Assembly (NCBI GenBank): GCA_950295325.1
Contig: OX485803.1
Coordinates: forward strand, 372,001-436,000
Direction: 5' to 3'
Source: Polytrichum commune
Taxonomy: Eukaryota > Streptophyta > Polytrichopsida > Polytrichales > Polytrichaceae
DNA: 64,000 bases
How positions within the stretch are numbered: position 1 is the stretch's first letter; each line of letters begins with the position of its first letter. A program made the translations under genes and the position numbers. Below the pieces are notes generated by a model that saw only the letters and a list, made by a program, of their open reading frames with translations, did not search any database and was not told the DNA's origin. Below, in pieces: positions 1 through 12,200 of this stretch.

Positions 1-859
1 ACCCATATATTGACCGGTTCGGAGTTTTACTAAGCATGTTTTTTGTTTATCTGTGACGTTAGGATTCGTCCAGAAGTCATTTGATAATGTTTTATCTATG
101 TCGTCATTGTCCAGCCATTTGTGTAATTGATGCGTTTGATTTGCTATTGTAGCTAAGTTATGTTCATTGTCATGTTTGAGGATATGTTTGCTGAGGTGTC
201 TAATGGGGCCTTTGTCAAGTGTTTCTTGCATGGAGTGCCACCAGTCTTTTTGTAGGTAATATGGTGTAGGGTGTGCGTGTTCATATGGGAGTGTAGCATC
301 TCTGTGGTCTAGCTCACAGTTTTGAATATATTATGTGTTGTGTGGTTGTAGAAAGAGCAACAAGGTTATTGTGGCATGCTTCCATTTTTAGTTTTTGTGT
401 TATTGAGGCCCCGGTAGAAATTTATGCATATAGATTTTATCGTATTAGAATGTAGGTGGGAGGAACATAGGAAGACATAAAAAGTAGATGGAGGTGATGA
501 TGTTTTTGGAGCAAGTGCACTTGCCCTTAGATCTGCATGCATTTAGTACTCACCTCTTAAGAAAGATTGATACTTTAGAAAAGATAACAAAGATGACATT
601 GTAGCATGCTCCTAATTTTAGCTTTTGTTTTGGTTGTTGGAAAAGGTCCACAAATGAGGTACATGTGAATATATAAATGTTGGCGTCTTAGAATGTACAC
701 ATGATGAATATGATAAGACACAAAAGTAGATCATCCATTGAGAGTGAGCACACTTAGGGGTTGAGAAAAGAAAGAGTCTCAATATCAATGGCATGTTTGC
801 ATCCTTTATCTATTTCTTCCTCCTCCCTTGGGTGACGATACGCTTCAAGGTGCATTGAA

Positions 860-1020
860 ATCTCATTGGAATGTCATGATCTGGACTTGTTAATGAAGGG
901 AAATAATGGCGGATGCAAACAATGTGTTGTTGTTTTTTTGCAAAGGGTGCATTGCACCAACACAATTACTTGGAGGTGGTGAAATGTTGCAAAAATGTGT
1001 TGAATCATGACCTTAAGGTC
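860..1020 (+). pseudogene. Degenerate copy of SKI3 5' UTR and exon 1
   Basis: This stretch aligns by eye with 3225-3390, the SKI3 leader and first exon. It keeps the context around the start (AATGGCGGATGCAAAC against GATGGCGGAAGCGAAC) and later the shared run GGAGGTGGTGAAATG, which in SKI3 encodes part of the first TPR helix. The reading frame is lost: the copy is AT-richer and carries indels. It therefore looks like a dead partial duplicate made together with the promoter block. No downstream exon 2 copy is visible. Confidence 0.75.
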
Positions 1021-1643
1021 CCATTGATGAGCTGGAGGTGAATATGTAGATGTTACTTCCTTAGAACGTACGCAAGTGAAACGTGAGGGGATATAAAAAA
1101 CAGATGATGCATTCAAATGTTTGTGTTAGCAAACATAGACATTATACTTTTGTAAAAATGTATGATTAAAAGAAAAATAATGTAGTTGATGTGACATACT
1201 CCTAGTAGTTTTAAAATTTGTTAATCTTTGTTTTTGTTCCTTAAAGGGGTTTAGTAATGAAGTAGAGGTGAATATACATGTGTTATTAGCTAAAATAGTA
1301 CACAAGAGGCACATGAGTGGACACCAAAAGGTAGATGATGGATTCGGAGTGAGCATAATAAGAAGTTAAATAAGAAAGAGTGCTAGTATCCATAGGTTCT
1401 TCTTCTTGGCGGACACTAAACCTCTCCATAAAACATTCAAGGGGAGGTGGATAGGGGTCGGGACCCATGATCTGGCACCCATGTGTAGCCTTCCAAAAAA
1501 TAAAATAAAAATCTATTCTTGACCAAAGTCATTGCCTACCCCGCCTGACTTTGAATTAAAATACCCTTACATTGTTGAAGGCCGCTTGTCCATATAACCC
1601 ATATTGAGTGCACTTCATCTTCAAGGTTCAAAACTAAATATAT

Positions 1644-2499
1644 GTTCACTTCCACTTTGTAAACAAGTAATTGATTGGGATTTCATTTTTGAAGTGAAAC
1701 CATCATTAAAGTATATAATTAACTTGGAAGTAATAAATAGTACAAAATTCCTCATTAGCACTGAGGTTAGAATTTTTGTGACTTACCCATTTGAAAGGGT
1801 CTTTGTAATTCTAAGATGAAACTTAAATTGTGTGCTATTTTGACTGTGTTTATTTTATAATATATAGTGAGCGCCTTCTACTTTCACAATTATTCATACG
1901 AATTCAAAATAACTAATTATGATTAAATGTAATTCAGCATATTAAGCCTAAATAAACCATATGAACGTAATTGATCTTAATTAAACCCAATTAGATCAGA
2001 AATTATGCTTACCAAACTAATTAAGCCTAATTAAGTCTAAAATGTGCTTACTTGAATTAATCATGATTTAGTTCAGATATGAGAATTATGCTTAATCAGG
2101 TTTAATGTGCTTACTTACACTTAATCAGGCTTAATAGTTCGAATGTGTAATGAGTACTTGTAGCAACTTAGGCCTTGTGATCAATTACCTTCAATTACAG
2201 TTATTTATGCTTGATTATATCTAATCACACTTAATTTGTTTGAATGTGTATGAATACTTGTGAAAGTAGAAGGCTTTCACTACAATATTATATAATAATC
2301 ACACCAAAAATAGGAATAAGTTAAGTTTCGTTTTAGAATTACAAAGACCCTTACAAATGGTAAGTCACAAAATTACAACCTTAATGTTAATAAGGATTTT
2401 GTACATTTTAGATTTCTAAGTTAATTACATAATTTATTGGCGGTTTCACTTTGAAAACGAAACGTCAATCAATTGCTTGTTTACAAAGTGGAAGTGAAC
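1644..2499. mobile_element. Foldback element with ~260-bp inverted arms
   Basis: Positions 1644-1908 and 2242-2499 are inverted copies of each other. Both start, read inward, GTTCACTTCCACTTTGTAAA and stay alignable for about 260 bp with scattered mismatches, including the shared GGGTCTTTGTAATTCTAA and GCCTTCTACTTTCACAA. The ~330-bp centre is AT-rich and contains short repeats of the type TTAATCAGGCTTAA. No transposase is encoded, so it is a non-autonomous foldback or MITE-like element. I could not fix a target-site duplication. It lies inside the array of SKI3 promoter copies. Confidence 0.75.
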
Positions 2500-2808
2500 G
2501 CACTTAAGAATTAAGAAAGAAAGAGAGTCAATAGCCATAGGCTGACATATTTATTTTCCTTCTTCTTCCCCTTCCCTTTGATGCCGATGTACCTCCATGG
2601 TAGACTGAAACTTCAATAATCGAACATCATGATCGCCATATAGTTGCAACCTTTTAAGGAAACGATCTTTAAAAACACAATCATTGAAACATGATGAAGC
2701 CGATGTGGCATGCTCTTGATTTTAGATCTTTGCTGTTGGTCTTTGTTCCTCGAAGGGGTCCATTAACGAGGTAAACATATAGTTATAGATATGTCAACGC
2801 CTAGAATG

Positions 2809-3040
2809 GGAGAGAGGGAATTTGTCGTATACGAACTTACCTCTCATTCATCCAACTTAAAAAACCCCGAAATAGTATACAACCCCGAGGTTATTATTTA
2901 AAAATTTATTCGATATTGGAATCAATAATTAGTCTACTCCAAGTCATTTGAGATGAATCGGCCACAAACCTATAGCGGATGAAGTTTTTACGTTGGATGG
3001 ACGAGAGGTATGCTCGTATGCGATAAATCCCTCTCTCTCC
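2809..3040. mobile_element. Mutator-like MITE with 9-bp target duplication
   Basis: A 232-bp non-coding element whose left end (GGAGAGAGGGAATTTGTCG..) is the inverse of its right end (..CGATAAATCCCTCTCTCTCC), with about 50 bp of alignable terminal inverted repeat. It is flanked by a perfect 9-bp direct repeat CCTAGAATG at 2800-2808 and 3041-3049. A 9-bp duplication is the known signature of Mutator-like transposons. It sits 232 bp upstream of the SKI3 start codon and splits the gene-proximal promoter copy. Confidence 0.85.
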
Positions 3041-3049
3041 CCTAGAATG

Positions 3050-3272
3050 TACGCAGGATGAACATGAGACGGCACAAAAAGTAGATGATGCATGTGGAGC
3101 GAGCCTGAGCACTTAGGGGTTAAGGAAGAAAAGAGTGGGCAGTATCATGGGCCGGGCTCGCATCATATTTCTCTATTTTCTTCGTCCTGGGGGTGGAAGA
3201 CGATGCGACTTGAAGGCAGGCTGGAAGTTCATCGGAATGTTATGATCGGAGCTTGTTCGTGAAGCGGCGACG
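3050..3272 (+). promoter_or_regulatory. SKI3 proximal promoter and 5' UTR
   Basis: This is the sequence between the MITE and the SKI3 ATG. It contains a C/T-rich tract around 3165-3190 and becomes GC-rich toward the start codon. I see no convincing TATA box; the transcription start cannot be set from sequence alone. Its older copies lie upstream, so this is the one copy still attached to an open exon 1. Confidence 0.4.
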
Positions 3273-6200
3273 ATGGCGGAAGCGAACAGCGCGTTGCTGC
3301 GGACCGCAGAGCGTGCTCTGCAACAGCAGAATTACCCGGAGGTGGTGAAATGCTGCAAACAGGTGTTGAAGCAGGACAGGCGGAGCTATGGCGCCTACGT
3401 CCTCCTGGCCAAGGCTCTGCATGGGACTCACCACTTCCCGCAAGCGCTCGTGGCGCTTCGCAAGGCCTTGGAGCTCGATGACTCCGCTCTCCCCGCTTGG
3501 CTGGTACGTCAAACTTGTTGTGTTGCGTTGCGTTGCGTTGCGTTGAGTTGAGTTGAGTTGTAGGTATTGCACTTTGTAGGCGGGTTTAGTGATTACCTAC
3601 TGAGAGAATATTGAGTTTCTCAATGGAATCCTGTCACCATAGAATATCAGTATAAGACTAGCATCAGGACTACTGAAATCTGGATACAGCAGTGGTCATT
3701 GGAAGACTTCAAAGATCATCTTTGAGAGAGTCTATCCTTTTTGGAGCAATGAGGTGCGACGATGGGGTTTTCCACTTGGTGGGCAGGGGATTACTACGAA
3801 AACTGAGTTTTTTTCATTTGGATTCTGTCACCCTAGAGTGTCAGTAGGAGACTAGCATAAGTAACTGGAATATGGTTAGAGCAGAGGTGTGAAATTGTGA
3901 TCGAGAGAATCTGTCCTCCCGGGGCATGAGGTGAGCCGATGGGGTTTGCGCTTGGTGGGCAGGGGATTACTGTGAAAATTGAGTGTTTTTCAATGGAATT
4001 CTGTCACCCTGGAATTCGAGTATGAGACTAGCATCAGCAACTGGAAGCTGCGTATAGCAGAGGTCATTGAAAGTATTTTTTTGGGGGCCACTATTGGTTC
4101 CCCTGCTAGCAGTGAGGTGAGCAGATGGGGTTTGCATTTAGTGGGCAGGCGATTACTGTGAATATAGATTTTTTTTTGAATGGAGTACTGTCACCGTAGA
4201 ATAACACTATTAAACTAGCATCAGGAACGGAAAAGTGCATATAGCAAAGGCATGAGGATTATTCATTAAGAGGTTCTATCCTTTTGAGGCAATTGTGATG
4301 GGGGGAGAAATTAATGAGTAGAATTTGTTTTAATGGAATTTTGTCACCCTAGAATAACAGTATGAAATTAGCATCAGGAACTGAAATCTGCGAATATCAG
4401 AGGCATGAGGATCATTATTGAGAAAATCAGTCCTTTTTCACAATGAGGTGAGCCGATGGGGTTTGCACTTGGTGGGCACATGCTTACTGTGAAAATATTG
4501 AGTTCTTGAGTGGAATTATATCACCCTAGAAGAACACTATGAAATTAGCATATAGCCGAGGCATGAGGATTATCGTTGAGAGAATATATCCATTTGACGC
4601 AATTTTGGTTCCCCTGCTAGCAACGACCTGCTAAGTCTCTTTATTGTGGTCGGGCCTATCTCAGACATTTCTAGGAATTCATTTGCATTCATTTGAATTG
4701 CACTGTGGGTGAACTCATTTGAACAATTAGAAATTTATTAGAATAATCCAATGAAATAAGGTCATGTGAAAGTATTTACAGGGTTGCAATGTGAAGATTC
4801 CCCAGTGTTTCATTCATGGTTATCTAGGAGTTCCCAAAATGCGAAATCGGCCGATGGGGTTTGCACTTAGTGGCAGGTGATTCCTGCGAATATAGATTTT
4901 TCACAATGAATTTGTGTCACCCTGGAACAGTGTGAAACTGGAACCAGGAACTGGAATCTGCAGAATTGCAGAGGCTTGACAATTATGATGTAGAGAATGC
5001 ATATTTTTGGAGCAATTTTGGTTGTTCTAGTAGCAACAGCCAGCTAAGACTCATGGGGGGTCACTCCATGTGCATTGGAATACTAAGTGGGATAAGTTTT
5101 GCTACCCCTATATTACATGTAATAAACAATTGATAAAATCATGAAATTTTTAGTAGAGGTATAAAACCATTGACAACATATATTGTATATTATTATATCC
5201 ATTTTACTTATGATTGTTGTTTTAGTAATTGCTTCAGTTGATTTCTGCATCATTTTCAGTAGAAACGGCATGCTTTATCAATTAAAAAGATCACCAAATT
5301 TTGTAACCATCTTTCCCTATGTAATAGGAACCCTATGTATAGTCTAGTCATGAAAATAAATTTGATTTGGCATTTTACTAATTTTTGGATGTGTATTACA
5401 AGTATTACTTCTATGTGTACCACATGTGGTTTTGACCTTGACAAATGGAGTGCTAACTCTATGCATTGCCCTTGATATTCTCACAGGGACTTTTGGATTT
5501 GCATGAAGAGGCTGGAGATTTGGAAAAGGTTGTTGAGGCTTGCAGTGCAGTGAAGCGGATTTCTCAAGGGTCTGGTGACACAGAGCATTATTTGAGCTGC
5601 ATGAAAAAGCTGGCATTGACTTATACTAAAATGGGGCGGCCTGAACAAGCACTGGAAGCCTGGCAGGAGATTGTGCATGCACCTGAAATTCAGACCCCAG
5701 AAATAAAGTTTGAAGCTCTCTGTGGAGTGGTTGATGCGCAAGCTATGTTGCTTGAAGGTGGGTTTATACACAACCACCGTTTTGGTGGTTGATGGTTGTA
5801 GTTTACCTACTTTGGTTCTATTTTTGAGGGATAAGGAGGGAAAAGGTGCACTAATGACGAATCCCACAACTACAACTTCTCTTACTTGCCCGACTCTGAT
5901 ACAAGGTGCAGTTGGGAGTAGTTGTGATTGTTGTAGTTTACTTTCTTTGGCTCTATTTTGTTTGTAGTTACTATGTGGCACTGGAGAGAATTTCAAAGGC
6001 CAAAGCATGGGAGAGGATTTGTAGGAGGCAGTTACTCTCAGAAAAACTTTGTACTAGAATCTATAAATTGTTGTCTCCACTCCGTGGATTACACCAATAG
6101 GAGGGATGTTCAATGAGGTCAATTTCACTCTTCCATTTCAATAGTAGTTGTGTGTGAATGATGTTTTTTGGTTGTTGTGGTTGAAAGTGAGCACGGACCA

Positions 6201-9200
6201 CAACTCAACCGCTGCGGTGGTTATGTGTAAACTCACCTTCAGTTGGCTCAGCAACCAGATGGTGAAAATCTTGCAGGAGGCACTGATGCAAAAGTGTTCA
6301 AGGTGAAAGATTTACGGAAGGGCATGGAAGAAAATCTCCAGCTCACAGTAAAGCAGCCTGGTGTGCATGTGGAGAGACATAATGAACTGCTGCTGGACCT
6401 CTATCTTCAGGCAGCTCGAGAATCTAAAGGTTGGTGGTCACATGTGTGGGGGTGCACACTGCAGACATTTATTTTAAAGCTTGTGCTAAATGGTCAGCAC
6501 CAGTGTTGGACTGATATTGCCTTTTTGGAATGCCACTTTGGTATCTATTATTTTCATACCGGTAGGTTATGCGCAGTCAAGGATATTTTTGTTACTGACC
6601 ATTTAGGTCTATATACCATGCCTAGGTAAAACTACCCTATCAACATTTATCAACATAGTATTAGGATGGTATTGACCCAAAGATTCTTTCTAGTGATACC
6701 CACCAGGTATCAGTATTTGACAGGTATTAAATTCTGATGCTGGTCGGGTAGGTTCTTTGTGTATTGATACCATGCATTCACTATATACCAGCCAACATTA
6801 GTGAGCACCTCCGGTTGTGTAAATGGCAAATGGTTGTCTTGGTGATATGTGGTCCAAAATACGTATTGACCCGAGGGAGGGAGTGATTTGATTTGAGCAG
6901 AGAAGGCGGGCCATCTACGTCTTTTGCAGCAGGCACATGCTACAATTTTAACAACGCGGGGGTTATCTGCATATGAAGTGGCTCTTATATTTTGCGAGGA
7001 AGATGATGCTGACTCCCTGTTTCGAACTTTGGATGGGCCCAATGGTTTGGAAAGAGGGGCTTCCTGCTTCAAATCAAGACATGGTCGAAGTTTTGCACAC
7101 CTATTTCCATCTAATGGACTCGCAATTGCCACATTAGCCTCCTTATCACATGGCAGGTCCATTTATACTCCACGCATTACCTACTTTAGCATCTTTGGCT
7201 TTTGCACCTCAAATTGCTGATTGTTGACATCATTAATGATCTGCATCCTCTTATTGTTGGCTATCTTTTGTAGGCTTTGGTAATGGGTGAATATATCCTA
7301 AATATTTTTCTTGGCGGTGCAGGGCAGATCGCAAGAAAATGTGGTGTGAGAAGGCGTTGCACTTTGATGACACCTGTGTGATTGGGTAAGCTGTTACATG
7401 GACAGGTGAGAGAATTGAGAGATACAATTGCATGAATTTGCTCATTAATGCTTGAATCTTTCTGCAGGTGGCAGTTACTGGCGGAGATTCAACTTGAAGA
7501 AAGTTCATACAGCAGTGCCAGAGACTCCGTGAAGAAGGGCTTCCAAGCATTGATGTCATGGAGGTCGAAGTTTGGGTTGCGCTTGTTGGCGAAAGAGCTA
7601 TGTTTGCACCTCATCTTGGGACAGATACACCTTGCCACTAAAAATTACGAAGAAGCTATGTCTGTATATCAGTTTGTAGTAGAGGTGAGCTTCTTCCACT
7701 GAAAAAATTGTATTTAGCTTTATGCATATATTTCTGGCTCTGATGTGGTTGCTGTTGGTTTGAATGGTGGATTCCAGGCTGCACAAGAACTAGCTGTTGA
7801 AGAAGCTCAAGAATTGACTTCCACTGCACTGGAGGTAGCTATTTACTCTAATTTGAAATAAGGCATTTCTGTGATTAAGCTTTCCTGGGAAGGTAGGTTT
7901 GGGGTGATTGATGCAACTGATCCAAGGCAGTTTCTTAGTCTTAGATTTTGCATCCAAGGGCATTATCCTCTGTCACTGTTCTGACTGACCACTTGTGTTG
8001 TTGTTGACCTTGACGAACAGGGTAGAGTGAAAATTGCCCTAGCCCAGGGGAATTTGGATGAGGCCGAAGAAATGTTGGACACTGTTTTGTCAGTTAACAA
8101 TCAAAGTCATTGGGCCTTGGCAGAACAAGGCTGGCTTGCATTTCAAAAGGGAATGCTAGATAAGGCTTTGCACTTGCTGGAGCAAGCTGTGGAGATATGT
8201 GGAGACAATTCCACTTACCGCCGTCGCCTGGTATGTATTAAAGTTTTCGCATGTCTTCTAGTTGTCAGGAGAATCATGTCAGAACTTCTGGAGGTGCAAC
8301 CTTCATCTACAATGCAGATTATGAATTGTAGATGCTTTCATATATGTGATTCTTGGTTGTTGTGGATCCTAATTTCTTATAAACTGCAGGGCTTGGTGTA
8401 CTTGGAAACAGGTGAGCGATCAGGTATGGAGCGAGCAGTGGCACAGTTGGTGGAAGCTGCTAGGTTGGACCCAAGGGAGGCAGATGTCTTCCGTTATCTA
8501 GGCCATTATTATTGTCAAATTGCTGGAGATACACGTCGAGCTGCTCGTTCATATCAAAAAGCTATTATGCTTGATCCTGAAGATACAGAGGCTGGGGTAT
8601 GAATTTTTGTCTGATGAGTCTGCTTCAGTTGGGATTGCTTTTTGTTCTATTTTGTACCTTCTTTTAATCTTCTATCTTTTCTGGTTGTCCATAGGAAGCT
8701 CTTTGTGATTTGCTGGAGCAAGGAGGGCAATTTGTTTTAGAAGGTGCCATCTGTAGAGAAGCCTCTCAGCATTCTCCCAAAGCATATTGGGCATGGCGTC
8801 GTCTTGGTTTCATTCAGGTGCTCAAAATTTTCTGAAGCTTTAAAGAGACACAAAGTTCTTTTGATGTTGCCAATCTTGTATGGTTTTGGTGTTATTGAAG
8901 AGGGAGACTTATTCTATGGATCTTCCTGTTACCTCTGTGTCAGATATCAAACTGTTCTGTTGAATCCCTAATTTGTAATTACCAAGTAAGGTTTTTCTCA
9001 GTTTGTTTTAGCTTGTAGACACTTGTATGTTAAGACTCCAATACACCTTACACATGGAATCAAATTTGCAAGTTTGACGTCCTACACTACATTGGGTGTT
9101 TATCTGGTTCTTCCTGGTATTTAGAAATGTTTGGGGAGTCTCCATACACTTCATATATAGATAATCATGGCTGAGCATGCATTTTGTGCTCTTTGATCTG

Positions 9201-12200
9201 CTAAGATGACTTGAATTCTTCTTACTTGAACTTATAGTTTGATCAGCATAGAAAGATATAACTACAGATGTAGCTAGATACAGTTGCTATTATGTTTGGC
9301 TCAACACCAGAGTGGAATTTGATAAGTGGACTTTGGGTTTTTGGAAAGGTACAAGCCAAGCAGTGGTCAGAGTCGGTGGCAAACTTACAACATGCACTGC
9401 GAGGCTATTCGTCAGATGGATGTTTATGGGAGGTAGTATTTCATAAACTCATTTAATCAAGTACCCTGCATCAAACATATCTCATCTTTAAATATGGATA
9501 CTTCTCATCATGTATTAATATTTTAAATTTGTATTCGTGGAATGTGTTTGTAGGCACTGGGACTGGCTTATCAGCAGCTTGGTATGCTCACTGCTGCTCT
9601 GAAGGTATATACTCTATCTTGGAGCTACCCTTGGTTTTGATACTCTAAACGAACTTTGTCTCAGAGACGTTTTCTGGTTGCAGGCTTATGATAGAGTTGT
9701 AACTCTTGGAGATACATCTCCGGTCTTTGCCTTACTACAAAGTGGTGCCATACTCTTGGAACTTGCATCTTACGAACAGGTTTGAAATCTCTCTTATGAT
9801 CTTGAAAAAGTAGTTTTTCCTACTGAACATGTAGACAACTTACAATCTACTATTTTTCCTACAAAGCAACTAGCAAGTTGCGTTGCTGACAATGTCCAAT
9901 ATGCCATGTATGCAGGCTATTACCATCTTTCGTAGTGCAATCAAAAAAGTTCCAGAACACATTGTTGCACAGTGTGGACTTGCATCTGCACTCCTAGGTC
10001 GCGCTCGTGAGTGTGCAAGCATAGGTGCCTGTGCTTGGGCTGCAACTCTTCTAGTGGTATGCATTCTGGGATGTGCAATTTGAGGCCATTAAGTATGTTG
10101 AAGTGTGCAATGTGAAGCTGGGACAATTGTATGCATATTGTAGTTTGCCTTTAGCTGCAGTGTTGTTGACTTGGGAGGTGGAGTTGAATTGCAGGAAGCT
10201 GCAGAAGTTGCAGAGTGCTGTACAAGAGCATATGGGACAGTTGCTGCTTGTTGGAAGCTGTTGGGCGACATTGAGGTATGTTGGACTTGCTGCAGCTGGA
10301 GACTCTTCCCTCTTTGCCCAACTATTGAGCAAATGTGATCTGATCAGTAGTTGTCTGAAGCTAAGTTACTGGGCGCATTATCCACATTCTGTTAGTTCAA
10401 GGAAGTCTTTAAAGGGCATCTCATAACTATTGAATAATTTCTCAAGGGATGGGCTGGAATGTGTTAAACCTATAGCCATCTGTGTGGCTTTAATATGAAC
10501 TATGAACCTACAGCTGATGTTTACATGGCACAAGATCTATTTTGAGTATGAAGTTTTGGTTGGTTTTAATATTCCATATGTTGGCAACTTAGGATGAGAC
10601 GATTTAACCTTATCCAAAGTAAGAATTGCAATTTACAGGTTGCATATACTCAAATATTACCATGTGAAGGCATTGAAGAAGCAGTAAGATCAGCCAAGTG
10701 TGAAGATCCTAGTTTGCAATCAGCATCTTTCTTTCATAAGAAAGTTAATTCATGGCATCAGCATCGTATCACTGCTAGCAGAAAGGCACAGCACGCCTAT
10801 TCACACTTACTGCATTTATGCCCTCAACAAGCAAGTGGGTATGCAGATCTTGCAATAGCAGTTGAGCTTGTGGCCCCGTTTGACCAAAGTAGAAGGGAAG
10901 ATGGATCAGCGTGGTTAGCTCTATGCCTCTTTTCTTCCATCAATTCTGTCAATGGTTGATTATATGGGAGGATGAACATGTGTCAATGAAGTACTACTCT
11001 GTGATTGTTTTTGCTTATAATACAAAGTCACATATAGAAATCTACATTTCAAAAAGTCCAATTAGCAGAAGAGGTATATGTATTGAGCTAAATAACCATC
11101 TCTTTAAAAGCAGAAATTCTATGAGATTAAGGAAGTACAAATAGTGATAGATTCTTGAGGTATCGACAATGTACCACTGGGGTGAATCCCTTTGGGAAGC
11201 ACTGCAAAGTATCTCCATCAAGAACTAAAGAGACCATCGCTTTGTGTACTGTTTACAGGTCCAAAGCTCAAAAAGCTTTGTTGTCAGGATTGCGCTTAGA
11301 TGCTACAGATGCAGACCTCTGGTTTGTACTTGGTGTTTTAGCACCCCACAAAGCATTGAAGCAGCATGCCTTCATTCAAGCTCTGCGGGTAGATGCTTAC
11401 CATGCTGCTACATGGGCTCACCTTGGACAGGTATGGAGACTTTTCCTGCTCCTCACTTCTGTGCTTCTTGTTAGATTCTCAGATTTCGAACAAGTTTGAA
11501 AGGAATGGTCTTGTGGCAAGTTACTAACCCTTGTACTTGACTATTGTGCCTGATTGGCTACTGATACTGTGACTTCAAAACCAGCTTTATCTTCGGGAAA
11601 GAGACCTAGAGTTGGCAAGGCAGGCCTTTGACAGAGCTCGGAGTGCAGATCCTACTTTGAGCCTTTCTTGGGCTGGCATGGCATTTGTACATGGCCTCAG
11701 TGACACGTAAGTATCTTGCTTAAGAGGCATATAGTGTGTCCATGGTATAGAGATGAGACTGATGTTTGCATTATGCATTTCTTTCTCTGCAGTTGTGGGA
11801 TTATGGATATCTTTATGGGTGTAATTAATGACTGAAGTTGTTGGATGCTTTACTTTGCAGAAAGGAGGAGATGGGAAAGGCATTTGCTAGTTGCTTGTAT
11901 GCTGCTCATTTATCACCTGTGAGTGTTCTACTCATGTATCATTGTCTGCCTCTGGCTTTGGTGGGAATTTAAGTCGCGATGAATCGATGCTTTAACTATC
12001 TGTTGTTTAACTGTATCACCTCTTGGGGCTATGATCAAGTTCACAAGGTCAAGGGCCTATGCTCACTCAGTTCCTTTGGATTCTGGCCCCTTTGAGCAGA
12101 ATGTTCATGTGCAGCTAGGCTTGGCAAAGCTTGCAGAAAGAACACATCAGCTGCACTTGGCGCAGGTACTTGAAATGTTTTTAGTGTTGGGTTATCAAAT

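Larger units (their letters stand above)
372..3270 (+). repeat. Decayed tandem copies of the SKI3 promoter block
   Basis: A block that forms the immediate upstream region of SKI3 recurs several times, diverged. Its first recognisable part (GGCATGCTC.. followed by a T-rich stretch) is seen near 372, 600, 1190 and 2705. Its second part (GAATGTACGC.. then ..AAAAGTAGATGATG) is seen near 448, 693, 1064, 1290 and, intact next to the gene, 3055. A third part (..GCACTTAGGGGTTAAG.. then a C/T-rich tract) recurs near 755, 1360, 2500 and 3110. Copies are spaced roughly 230-370 bp where no later insertion separates them. I infer local tandem duplication of the promoter followed by decay, with two transposons (1644-2499, 2809-3040) inserted later. 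Nothing else coding is visible in 1-860. Confidence 0.7.

Noticed and set aside
5481-6008. 175-aa minus-strand ORF
   Set aside because: Antisense to SKI3 exon 2 and its inverted-repeat intron; no domain.
6243-6258. SKI3 exon 3 starting at TTGGCTCAG
   Set aside because: With the exon 2 donor it shifts frame into a stop; the AG at 6,257-6,258 keeps the frame.
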